Shown here: piece after piece, positions 1 to 8,210 of the stretch | How the letters are laid out: each line of letters starts with the position of its first letter | Numbering within the stretch: position 1 is the stretch's first letter | Made by a program: the position numbers and the translations under genes | Source: JBCCMA01 sp045107005 | GTDB taxonomy: Bacteria; Pseudomonadota; Gammaproteobacteria; Steroidobacterales; JBCCMA01 | Direction of reading: 5' to 3' | Length of the DNA stretch: 64,000 bases | Assembly: GCA_045107005.1 (NCBI GenBank) | Contig: JBGCFP010000040.1 | Location: 25,269 to 89,268 of the forward strand | The notes under the pieces: model-generated | What the model was told of the DNA's origin: nothing | The model's input: only the letters and a program-made list of their open reading frames with translations | Database searches by the model: none

Positions 1-3000
1 GTGATCTCGTCCGCCTGGCCGTCAGCAGGCAGGAACGTGTTGACGCCGATAATCGGCAGCGTTCCGTCGTGTTTCTGCTGTTCGTAGACCATGCTCTCAT
101 CCTGTATTTTGCCGCGCTGATACATGGTATCCATGGCACCGAGCACGCCGCCGCGCTCGCTGATGCGCTCAAATTCCTGATACACGGCTTCTTCGACCAG
201 ATCGGTCAGCTCGTCAATAACAAACGACCCTTGCCACGGGTTTTCGCAGAAATTCAGCCCCATCTCGCGGTTGATGATCAGCTGAATTGCCACCGCCCGA
301 CGCACCGACTGTTCGGTCGGTGTGGTGATGGCTTCATCAAAAGCATTGGTGTGCAGCGAGTTGCAGTTATCGAACAACGCGTAGAGCGCCTGCAATGTGG
401 TCCGAATGTCATTGAAGCTGATTTCCTGGGCGTGCAATGAGCGGCCAGAGGTCTGGATGTGATACTTCATCATTTGCGAGCGCGAACCGGCGCCGTAGCG
501 TTCGCGCATCGCGCGCGCCCAGATACGTCGTGCAACGCGGCCAATCACGGCGTACTCGGGATCCATGCCGTTGGAGAAAAAGAACGACAGATTGGGCGCG
601 AAATCGTCGATGTTCATACCGCGCGCCAGGTAATACTCAACGATGGTAAACCCGTTGGACAGCGTGAACGCCAACTGGCTGATCGGGTTCGCCCCGGCTT
701 CGGCAATGTGATAGCCGCTGATCGACACGCTGTAGTAATTGCGTACCTTGTGATCAATAAAATACTGCTGCACGTCGCCCATCATGCGCAGCGCAAATTC
801 GGTCGAAAAAATACAGGTGTTTTGCGCCTGATCCTCTTTCAGAATGTCCGCCTGGACGGTGCCGCGTACCGAAGCCAGCGTTCGCGCCTTGATCGTCGCG
901 TAAGTGTCTGCATCCACGACTTTATCGCCGCTGATGCCCAGCAGCCCCAAGCCGAGACCTTCATTGCCCTCGGGTAACTCGCCGCGGTAAGTCGGGCGCA
1001 CTTTGCCGTCAAACCACTGATCAATTTTCGCCTGCGCGGCGTCCCACTCGCCCGCTTCCTTAAGGTGTTTTTCCACCTGCTGGTCAATCGCGGCATTCAT
1101 GAAGAACGCCAGAATCATCGGCGCCGGCCCGTTGATGGTCATGGACACCGACGTGGTGGGTTCGCACAAATCGAAACCCGAATAGAGCTTCTTGATGTCG
1201 TCAACGCTGGCAATGGATACGCCAGAGTTGCCAACCTTGCCGTAGATGTCCGGGCGTTCGTGCGGATCTTCACCATAGAGCGTGACCGAATCGAACGCCG
1301 TCGAGAGGCGCGCGGCAGGATGCCCTTTCGACAAATAGTGAAACCGTCGGTTGGTGCGCTCCGGTGTTCCTTCGCCGGCAAACATGCGAATCGGATCTTC
1401 ACCAGTGCGTCGATACGGATAGACACCGGCGGTGTACGGGTACGCACCGGGCAGGTTTTCTTTTTGCACAAAGCGCAACTGCTCGCCCCAGTCTGCGTAG
1501 CGCGGCGCGGCGATCTTCGGAATTTTCTGCTGGCTCAGACTGTCGCGGAAATTGTTACCTTCGATGGTGCGACCGCGCACCTCGTAAGCATAGCGCTCGC
1601 TGCGTACACCAGCGGCCCGCTCAGGCCAGGCTTTGAGTTCTGTCACGGCGTCCGCGGACAGCTGCTGCAGCGCCGACTGATACTCACGCCTCAGCGTCAC
1701 CTGTGCGTCATCACCGGCCAGTGCGTCGTCGGGAAACGGCGAAAACGGCGCGGGCAGTGCCGGATCCTCCAGCGTGCGCAAAGCCTCGTACAGATGCTGC
1801 GCGCGACGGGCCGCGTCAGACTGATGCTCCACGTCCTGATTTATTTGTCTGCCTTGTTCCGCAATTTCTGCCAGATAGCGAATGCGCGCGCCTGGAATCA
1901 ACGCGACGGCATCCGGTTCGTCGGTTTCGGTATTCCAGGGCGTACGCCACTGCTCAACATCGAGCGACAGTTTCGTCGCCATCTGATGACACAGGCGATC
2001 AAACATGCGGCTGATGCCGGGGTCGTTAAACTGGCTGGCGATGGTTGGGTAAACGGGCGTTTCGTCGTCGCTCGCCTGAAACTTCAGATGGTTGCGGCGC
2101 CACTGTTTGCGCACGTCGCGCAGTGCGTCTTTGGCGCCGCGCTTGTCGAACTTGTTGAGCACGATCAAATCGGCGTAGTCGATCATGTCGATCTTCTCGA
2201 GCTGACTCGCAGCGCCGTAGTCCGAGGTCATCACGTAAACCGAGAAATCCACGAGATCGACGATCTCACTGTCGCTCTGACCAATACCGGCGGTTTCCAC
2301 CACGATCAGATCAAAGCCCTGCGACTTCAGATAGTTCACCGCATCGCCCAGCATGTCGCTGGTGGCCAGATGCTGACGCCGGGTGGCGATCGAGCGCATA
2401 AACGTGCGTTCGCTGCGCAGGGAATTCATGCGAATGCGATCACCGAGCAGAGCACCACCGGTACGTCGCCGAGTGGGATCTACGGCCACAACGGCCACGC
2501 TACGATCAGGGAAACTTTGTAAAAAGCGGTTCAGGATTTCGTCAGTGACGCTCGATTTGCCAGCGCCACCGGTGCCGGTGATACCCACGACCGGAACACT
2601 CGCTGATTTGAGCTGCCAGGTCTTGCGCAATGCTCCGAGTTCGTCGTCGGAGTAGATGCCCTGCTCGATCGCCGAGATCGTGCGTGCCCGCGCCACGTCG
2701 TCGTCGCCGTCCACCCTCGCCGCCGGTCGGCGCGCTTTGACCGTGCGCGCCACCAGATCCTGGATCATCGCTTCAAGCCCCAGCGCCATACCGTCGTTGG
2801 GGTGATAGATACGTTCAACGCCGTAGTCGATAAGTTCCTGAATCTCCTGCGGCGTGATCGTGCCGCCACCCCCGCCAAACACACGAATGTGCTCAGCCCC
2901 GCGCTCACGCAGCATGTCGACCATGTAGCGGAAATATTCCATGTGCCCGCCTTGATACGAGCTCACGGCAATGCCGTCGGCGTCTTCTTGCAAGGCCGCG

Positions 3001-3191
3001 TTGACCACGTCGGCGACGCTGCGGTTATGCCCCAGATGCACGACCTCGACGCCCTGCCCTTGAATCAGCCGCCGCATGATATTGATGGCCGCGTCGTGAC
3101 CGTCGAACAGCGAAGCGGCGGTAATAAACCGAAGGGGGGCGCTGCTCTTCGTCGCAGCAGTACCGGGGACGTCAGCGGCAGGACGGCTCAT
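1..3191 (-). CDS. icmF: Fused isobutyryl-CoA mutase IcmF (partial, C-terminus beyond left edge)
   Basis: Adenosylcobalamin-dependent mutase that interconverts isobutyryl-CoA and n-butyryl-CoA, with its own G-protein chaperone built in. Reading the minus strand from the ATG at 3191 gives 1063 codons with no stop, so only the last few dozen residues are missing compared with the roughly 1090-residue family length. The N-terminal B12 domain has the DGHD motif (residues 30-33, His32 as the expected lower cobalt ligand). A MeaB-like GTPase follows with the P-loop GTGGAGKSS near residue 205. The C-terminal half is the mutase barrel, with SISGYH and the IcmF-like stretch KYHIQTSGRSLHAQE. The gene is last in a minus-strand operon after a MaoC hydratase and a CitE-like lyase, 75 bp downstream of the latter. 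Related fused mutases acting on other acyl-CoAs (for example pivalyl-CoA) cannot be excluded from sequence. Confidence 0.95.
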   Translation of the reverse strand, partial: MSRPAADVPGTAATKSSAPLRFITAASLFDGHDAAINIMRRLIQGQGVEVVHLGHNRSVADVVNAALQEDADGIAVSSYQGGHMEYFRYMVDMLRERGAEHIRVFGGGGGTITPQEIQELIDYGVERIYHPNDGMALGLEAMIQDLVARTVKARRPAARVDGDDDVARARTISAIEQGIYSDDELGALRKTWQLKSASVPVVGITGTGGAGKSSVTDEILNRFLQSFPDRSVAVVAVDPTRRRTGGALLGDRIRMNSLRSERTFMRSIATRRQHLATSDMLGDAVNYLKSQGFDLIVVETAGIGQSDSEIVDLVDFSVYVMTSDYGAASQLEKIDMIDYADLIVLNKFDKRGAKDALRDVRKQWRRNHLKFQASDDETPVYPTIASQFNDPGISRMFDRLCHQMATKLSLDVEQWRTPWNTETDEPDAVALIPGARIRYLAEIAEQGRQINQDVEHQSDAARRAQHLYEALRTLEDPALPAPFSPFPDDALAGDDAQVTLRREYQSALQQLSADAVTELKAWPERAAGVRSERYAYEVRGRTIEGNNFRDSLSQQKIPKIAAPRYADWGEQLRFVQKENLPGAYPYTAGVYPYRRTGEDPIRMFAGEGTPERTNRRFHYLSKGHPAARLSTAFDSVTLYGEDPHERPDIYGKVGNSGVSIASVDDIKKLYSGFDLCEPTTSVSMTINGPAPMILAFFMNAAIDQQVEKHLKEAGEWDAAQAKIDQWFDGKVRPTYRGELPEGNEGLGLGLLGISGDKVVDADTYATIKARTLASVRGTVQADILKEDQAQNTCIFSTEFALRMMGDVQQYFIDHKVRNYYSVSISGYHIAEAGANPISQLAFTLSNGFTIVEYYLARGMNIDDFAPNLSFFFSNGMDPEYAVIGRVARRIWARAMRERYGAGSRSQMMKYHIQTSGRSLHAQEISFNDIRTTLQALYALFDNCNSLHTNAFDEAITTPTEQSVRRAVAIQLIINREMGLNFCENPWQGSFVIDELTDLVEEAVYQEFERISERGGVLGAMDTMYQRGKIQDESMVYEQQKHDGTLPIIGVNTFLPADGQADEI

Positions 3192-3266
3192 GGCGGCTCC
3201 ATTGGGGCGTGCGGGCCCACCAGTATACCGCTGTCAGCCACCCAAGGGCGAAATCCGGGCCCGCAA

Positions 3267-4136
3267 TCAGCGGTTTACCAGTGCCAGGACCTTACGAGCG
3301 CCGATCAGATGGGGTTGATCGAGCATTTGACCGTCCAGCGACACGGCCCCTGCGCCGGGCGCGGCAGCAAACGCATCAATGATGGCCTGTGCGTGTGCCA
3401 CTTCCTGTTCGCTGGGCGTCATCGCCTCGTGAATGGTCGCGACCTGGGCAGGATGAATCGCGAGTTTGCCGGTGAAGCCCATTTTTCGTGCCGACCGGGC
3501 GTGGGCCAGCAAGCCGTCTGCATCGCGGAAGTCTGCGTGCAGTGTGTCAATCGCTTCGACCTCGGCCGCGTGGGCCGCAAACAGCGTCAATCCGCGCACC
3601 ATTTCATAGGGAGCGAGCCACTCGCCGCCCGCATCACGGCGCGCGCTGGCGCCAATGGCAGCGCCCAGGTCTTCCGCCCCCCAGGTCAAGCCCACCAGAC
3701 GCGGGACACCGACAGTGTAGCTGTTCAACGTAAAGACAGCGCGCGGTGTCTCCGTGACGATCGGCAGAATCTGCGTCGATCCCTGGGGCAGACCGTGGTG
3801 GTCTTCCTGTGCCGCCATGGCACCGCCAAGCGCGATGACGTCCTGCGCGGATTCGGCTTTGGGCTGCACGATACCTTCTGGAGCGGCAGCCATGATGACT
3901 TCCAGATCAAGCTCCGCGAGTTCGCTGCCCCAAGGATTGATGCGCACGTAAATCGACGCGTCGGTGGCCGCACGATGGGCGCGCACGAACTCTGCAGTCA
4001 TACGTCGTGCTTCGTCTTTGCGCTCGGGTGCTACCGCGTCTTCGAGATCGATGATCAGCGCATCGGCCCCGACGTCCACCGACTTGGCGAGCTTGCGCTC
4101 GCTGTCGCCGGGCACAAACAACCACGAGCGATGCAT
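3267..4136 (-). CDS. HpcH/HpaI aldolase / citrate lyase beta-like CoA-ester lyase
   Basis: A 289-residue TIM-barrel lyase of the CitE/malyl-CoA lyase family, which cleaves or hydrolyses beta-hydroxyacyl-CoA esters such as malyl-CoA or citramalyl-CoA with Mg2+. Visible motifs are the N-terminal SWLFVPGD, DLEDAV (acidic metal site), YVRINPW, PKAES and WGAEDLGAAIGA, all in the expected order and at the usual family length. Its ATG overlaps the TAA of the upstream MaoC gene (TAATG), which implies translational coupling. With MaoC upstream and icmF downstream, a role in short branched-chain or C4/C5 acyl-CoA metabolism is likely. The exact substrate (malyl, citramalyl or another) cannot be told from the sequence. 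Confidence 0.88.
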   Translation of the reverse strand: MHRSWLFVPGDSERKLAKSVDVGADALIIDLEDAVAPERKDEARRMTAEFVRAHRAATDASIYVRINPWGSELAELDLEVIMAAAPEGIVQPKAESAQDVIALGGAMAAQEDHHGLPQGSTQILPIVTETPRAVFTLNSYTVGVPRLVGLTWGAEDLGAAIGASARRDAGGEWLAPYEMVRGLTLFAAHAAEVEAIDTLHADFRDADGLLAHARSARKMGFTGKLAIHPAQVATIHEAMTPSEQEVAHAQAIIDAFAAAPGAGAVSLDGQMLDQPHLIGARKVLALVNR

Positions 4137-4648
4137 TAATCTTTATCCGGGCCAGTGACTGGTTGGCGCAACATCAGCGCGGAGCGTTTGCACACGCCGA
4201 CCAATTGCTCGTCCTGATTGAACGCCCGATGTTCAAAAATCACGATGCCGTTGTCCGGTCTGGATTTGCTGTCGCGCAGCTCCATGACTTCGGTCTCGAT
4301 GCGGATGGTATCGCCGTGAAACAGCGGCTTGGGAAAGCGCACGCCGTCCCATCCCAAATTCGCAACGGTGGTACCCATGGTCGTGTCACCCACCGAGATA
4401 CCGACCATCAAGCCCAGCGTCAGGCAGCTGTTGACCAGCCGGCGTCCGTACTCGGTTTGCTCACGGCAGTACTCCTTATCGAGGTGCAGTGCTGCCGGGT
4501 TGTGGGTCAACGCGCTAAAAAACGTGTTGTCCGCCTCGGTGATGGTGCGGTGCAGATCGTGTTTAAAGACCTGCCCGACCGCGAATTGCTCGTAATATTT
4601 TCCAGCCATTTCGACATTATCACCGGGTCGCCGCGCTATCGCCAGCAT
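4136..4648 (-). CDS. MaoC-family acyl-CoA hydratase (mesaconyl-CoA hydratase-like)
   Basis: A hotdog-fold (R)-specific enoyl-CoA hydratase, probably cytosolic. The hydratase motif region reads DNTFFSALTHNPAALHLD, with the catalytic Asp/His pair typical of MaoC enzymes, and the protein has the usual length for single-hotdog members. The longest reading frame starts at 4648, with a GGAGG some 14 nt upstream; a second ATG at 4609 (MAGKYYEQF) fits the family N-terminus better but has no clear ribosome site, so the start is uncertain. The stop overlaps the start of the CitE-like lyase. MaoC next to a CitE-like lyase recalls the mesaconyl-CoA hydratase and malyl-CoA lyase steps of C5-dicarboxyl-CoA metabolism. 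That assignment is inference. Confidence 0.85.
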   Translation of the reverse strand: MLAIARRPGDNVEMAGKYYEQFAVGQVFKHDLHRTITEADNTFFSALTHNPAALHLDKEYCREQTEYGRRLVNSCLTLGLMVGISVGDTTMGTTVANLGWDGVRFPKPLFHGDTIRIETEVMELRDSKSRPDNGIVIFEHRAFNQDEQLVGVCKRSALMLRQPVTGPDKD

Positions 4649-4705
4649 TGATCCACGCGGCGCCTCCGCGTCACAATGCGCCCAGACTGTTTACCGGGAT
4701 TCACC

Positions 4706-6190
4706 ATGACCTACATCCTAGCGCTTGATCAGGGCACGACGAGCTCGCGCGCCATCGCGTTTGACCACAAAGGCGTCGCGTGCGCGACGGCACAACGAGA
4801 ATTCACCCAGCATTTCCCGCAAGACGGCTGGGTCGAACACGACGCACAGGAAATTTGGGAGAGCCAGTTGGCCGTGGCGCAGGACGTGGTTGGAAAACTG
4901 GGCGCCGAAAACATCGCGGGCATCGGGATCACGAACCAGCGCGAAACCACTGTGGTGTGGGACCGCGCGACGGGCAAACCGATTCACAACGCGATCGTCT
5001 GGCAGGATCGACGCACGGCGCCGCTGTGCGAAAAACTGGTCGCGGACGGGCACGCGGCCGAGATTACGGCCAAAACGGGCCTGGTGGTTGACGCGTACTT
5101 TTCCGGCACGAAAGTGCGCTGGCTGCTCGACAACGTCGAGGGCGCACGCGCGAAAGCGGAGCGCGGTGAACTCGCGTTCGGCACAATCGACAGCTGGCTG
5201 ATTTACAACCTGACTGGCGGCGCGCGTCACGTGACCGACGCGACCAACGCGTCGCGCACGATGCTCTACGACATTCACCGTGGCGAATTTTGCGCGGCGT
5301 TGCTGGACTTGCTCGACGTACCGCGCTCGATGATGCCGGACGTTCTTGATTCGAGCGGCGAGTTTGGTCAGACCGAAGCGAGTCTGTTTGGCCACCGGTT
5401 GAAGATCGGCGGTGTGGCAGGTGACCAGCAGGCGGCGCTTTTTGGCCAGGCTTGCTGGAAGCCGGGGATGTTGAAAAACACCTACGGCACGGGCTGCTTT
5501 TTGCTGATGAACACGGGCACCAAAGCCATTGCTTCATCAAATCAACTATTGACGACGGTGGCGTGGCAGTTGGGAGGCGAGCGAACCTACGCACTTGAGG
5601 GCAGCGTGTTCATGGGCGGCGCGACGGTGCAATGGCTGCGTGACGGTCTTGGCGTCATTGACGATTCGGCCGAGGTGGAAGCGCTGGCGACCTCGGTGGA
5701 AGACACCGGCGGCGTGATGTTGGTGCCGGCGTTCACCGGGCTGGGCGCCCCCCACTGGGACCCTTACGCGCGTGGGGCTCTGCTGGGCTTGTCGCGCGGG
5801 ACGACGGCCGCTCACGTGGCGCGAGCCGCGCTCGAGGGCATCGCGCTGCAGTCGATGGATTTGATCGACGCGATGCGCGATGACGCGTCCATCGACGTTA
5901 GCGAACTGCGCGTCGACGGCGGCGCGAGCCACAACACTCTGATGATGCAATGCCAAGCTGACTTGCTCGACGTGCGCGTCGTGCGTGCTCACATCGCGGA
6001 AACCACGGCTTTGGGTGCGGCTTATCTTGCCGGCCTGGCGACGGGGTTTTGGCAGGACATGGAAGAAATCGGGTCCCAGTGGCGGGTGGGTGCGGAGTTT
6101 TCCCCCTCTATGGATAGCGCTCAGCGTGATGCGCTAAAAGCGCGTTGGCATGAGGCGGTGTCTCGGGCAAAAGGGTGGGCTTCTGGGTAG
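4706..6190 (+). CDS. glpK: Glycerol kinase
   Basis: ATP-dependent phosphorylation of glycerol to sn-glycerol 3-phosphate in the cytosol. The protein is 494 residues, the normal family length, and opens with the FGGY-kinase phosphate motif ALDQGTTSSRAI. Other family signatures include GITNQRETTVVWD, NAIVWQDRRT, DQQAALFGQ, NTYGTGCF and LRVDGGASHN. I place the start at the ATG at 4706 rather than the in-frame ATG at 4676, because the protein family begins directly with this motif. It is divergent from the MaoC operon. No glpF, glpD or glpR is visible beside it, so its regulation cannot be read from the neighbourhood. Confidence 0.96.
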   Translation: MTYILALDQGTTSSRAIAFDHKGVACATAQREFTQHFPQDGWVEHDAQEIWESQLAVAQDVVGKLGAENIAGIGITNQRETTVVWDRATGKPIHNAIVWQDRRTAPLCEKLVADGHAAEITAKTGLVVDAYFSGTKVRWLLDNVEGARAKAERGELAFGTIDSWLIYNLTGGARHVTDATNASRTMLYDIHRGEFCAALLDLLDVPRSMMPDVLDSSGEFGQTEASLFGHRLKIGGVAGDQQAALFGQACWKPGMLKNTYGTGCFLLMNTGTKAIASSNQLLTTVAWQLGGERTYALEGSVFMGGATVQWLRDGLGVIDDSAEVEALATSVEDTGGVMLVPAFTGLGAPHWDPYARGALLGLSRGTTAAHVARAALEGIALQSMDLIDAMRDDASIDVSELRVDGGASHNTLMMQCQADLLDVRVVRAHIAETTALGAAYLAGLATGFWQDMEEIGSQWRVGAEFSPSMDSAQRDALKARWHEAVSRAKGWASG

Positions 6191-6230
6191 GCTTTCGGTC
6201 GGCCGTTTTTTCGGTTCTTTTGGGCTGGCC

Positions 6231-6317
6231 GAGACCAGGGCTTGAGAAGGTCGTTCAGGGAATGGCTCCCTGCGGTCCGCTTGATTTCCCTGAACGACCT
6301 TCTCAAGCCCCGGTCTC
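6231..6317. repeat. Long inverted repeat (32-nt arms) between glpK and glnS
   Basis: The arms at 6231-6262 and 6286-6317 are complementary over 32 nt with one mismatch, separated by 23 nt. In a minus-strand transcript the mismatch becomes a G-U pair, so the hairpin would be continuous. It sits between the convergent ends of glpK and glnS and is much longer than an ordinary terminator, with no T-run next to either arm. It may act as a bidirectional terminator or mRNA stabiliser, or it may be a dispersed palindromic element. No second copy was noticed in the window. Confidence 0.85.
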
Positions 6318-6372
6318 TCGTCATGCTCAATGGCGGACGATTTCGATGATCCTGGGCCGGCTTTGGATTGGT

Positions 6373-8085
6373 TTAGGCTTTTTCTTCGTTTATTTTGGTC
6401 AGAGCCTGTTTTTCCATTTTGGCCCACGAGTCTCTTAGCGATACGACTCGGTGAAACACTCTGCTGCCCGATTCACGTTCTGTGTCAAGCGTGAAGTAGC
6501 CCATGCGCTCAAACTGTACGACCTCGCCATCGGCGAGCTCTGCCAGTGACGGTTCCAGTTTGGCCTGCGCAATCGTTAACGAACTGTCGTTCAACGCATC
6601 GTGCCAGTCTTCGGCGGCGCCGGGCGCCGCTTCGCTGAACAGTCGGTCGTAAACGTTCACGGTCGCGTCCACGGCGTGTTCGGCACTGGCCCAGTGGATG
6701 GTGCCTTTGACTTTTCGATCGGCGTTGGCGCTGCCGCTGCGGGTCGATTCATCGTAAGTGCACAATAACTCAATGACGTTGCCGTCCACGTCCTTGATGA
6801 CTTCATTGCACTGGATAATGTAGGCGTAGCGCAGACGCACTTCGCCGCCGGGTTTTAGGCGGAAAAACTTTCTGGGCGCCTCTTCCATGAAATCCTCGCG
6901 CTCGACGAACAGGGTGCGCGAGAACGGGATGGGACGCTCGCCCATGTCAGGGTTGCCGGGGTGGTTTTGCGCCGTCATGGTTTCGGTCTGACCTTCCGGG
7001 TAGTTGGTCAGCGTAATTTTCAGTGGATTCACGACGCCCATCACGCGCCGTGCGGTGTCGCCGAGTGTCTGGCGCACGCTGTTTTCCAGCACGCCCATTT
7101 CCATGACGTAGTATTTTTTGGTCACGCCACCCCGATGCACGAAATCGCGCACGGCTTCGGGCGGATAACCCCGTCGACGCATGCCGGCCAACGTGGCCAT
7201 ACGCGGATCGTTCCAACCGGTGACAATACGCTCGTCGACGAGGGCACTGAGCTTGCGTTTGCTGGTGATGGTGTACGCGAGGTTCAAGCGTGAAAACTCA
7301 ATCTGGCGCGGGCGGCGTTCCGGCTTGATCTGGTCGAGTAACCAGTCGTACAGCGGACGGTGATCCTCAAATTCCAGCGTGCACAGAGAATGCGTAATGC
7401 CCTCGTACGCGTCGCACAAGGTGTGCGCGTAGTCGTACATGGGATAAATGGGCCACGCGTCGCCAGTGCGCTGATGCGACACGTGACGAATGCGATACAG
7501 CGCGGGGTCGCGCAGGTTGATATTGGGCGACGCCATATCGATCCGCGCCCGCAGCACATACTGACCGTCGGCGAACTCGCCAGCACGCATGCGCGTGAAC
7601 AAGTCGCGGTTCTCGTCGACCGAGCGATCGCGATCCGGGCTGTTTCGGCCGGGGACGGTCAGGGTGCCGCGGTACTCACGAATTTGCTCGGCGCTGAGGC
7701 TGTCGACATAGGCAACGCCTGCGTCGATCAGACGCAGCGCGTCGTCGTACAGACGCTCAAAGTAGTCCGACGCGTGGGTGAGCCGTTCGCCCCAGTCGAA
7801 GCCGAGCCAGCGCACGTCACGTTCGATGGCCCGGGCGAAAGATTCGTCTTCCCGGGTTGGATTGGTGTCGTCAAAGCGCAGAAAAGTGCGCCCGCCGTAT
7901 TCCTCGGCCACGCCAAAATTCAGACAAATCGACTTGGCGTGCCCGACGTGCAAAAAACCGTTGGGTTCTGGCGGAAAGCGCGTCACGACATCGCCGCCGT
8001 GACGTCCGGCAGCTTGATCATCGGCGATGATCTGGCGAATAAAATCGAGTCGTGGGGTTGCGTCGTCGTCAGGCGCCGTCGTCAT
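6373..8085 (-). CDS. glnS: Glutaminyl-tRNA synthetase
   Basis: Class I aminoacyl-tRNA synthetase that charges tRNA-Gln with glutamine. The 570-residue protein carries the HIGH-box variant HVGH at residues 46-49 within RFPPEPNGFLHVGHAKS. A KMSKS variant, TSKRK, lies near residue 272. The C-terminal part contains the two beta-barrel anticodon-binding domains typical of GlnS, with FMEEAPRKFFRL at their start. The GFDWGE segment and NPDMGERPIPFSRTLF-like stretch help separate it from glutamyl-tRNA synthetase. The gene is transcribed alone on the minus strand, facing glpK across a long inverted repeat. Confidence 0.97.
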   Translation of the reverse strand: MTTAPDDDATPRLDFIRQIIADDQAAGRHGGDVVTRFPPEPNGFLHVGHAKSICLNFGVAEEYGGRTFLRFDDTNPTREDESFARAIERDVRWLGFDWGERLTHASDYFERLYDDALRLIDAGVAYVDSLSAEQIREYRGTLTVPGRNSPDRDRSVDENRDLFTRMRAGEFADGQYVLRARIDMASPNINLRDPALYRIRHVSHQRTGDAWPIYPMYDYAHTLCDAYEGITHSLCTLEFEDHRPLYDWLLDQIKPERRPRQIEFSRLNLAYTITSKRKLSALVDERIVTGWNDPRMATLAGMRRRGYPPEAVRDFVHRGGVTKKYYVMEMGVLENSVRQTLGDTARRVMGVVNPLKITLTNYPEGQTETMTAQNHPGNPDMGERPIPFSRTLFVEREDFMEEAPRKFFRLKPGGEVRLRYAYIIQCNEVIKDVDGNVIELLCTYDESTRSGSANADRKVKGTIHWASAEHAVDATVNVYDRLFSEAAPGAAEDWHDALNDSSLTIAQAKLEPSLAELADGEVVQFERMGYFTLDTERESGSRVFHRVVSLRDSWAKMEKQALTKINEEKA

Positions 8086-8210
8086 GATGAAGTCTGCTGG
8101 CTAAAGATCGGCGAAGTATACGAGAAAATGAGGGCTTAGACCGACACATTGGCTCGGTTCGCGGGCTGCGGTACCGTGGGCGCTCTCACGTTGATGCATT
8201 GGAGTGATCT

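Noticed and set aside
1065..2522. 485-codon plus-strand open frame opposite icmF
   Set aside because: The minus strand encodes the GTPase and mutase domains with clear motifs, so this is a shadow frame.
2802..4139. 445-codon plus-strand open frame opposite icmF and the CitE-like gene
   Set aside because: It is an antisense shadow of well-recognised genes in high-GC DNA; its translation shows no family pattern.
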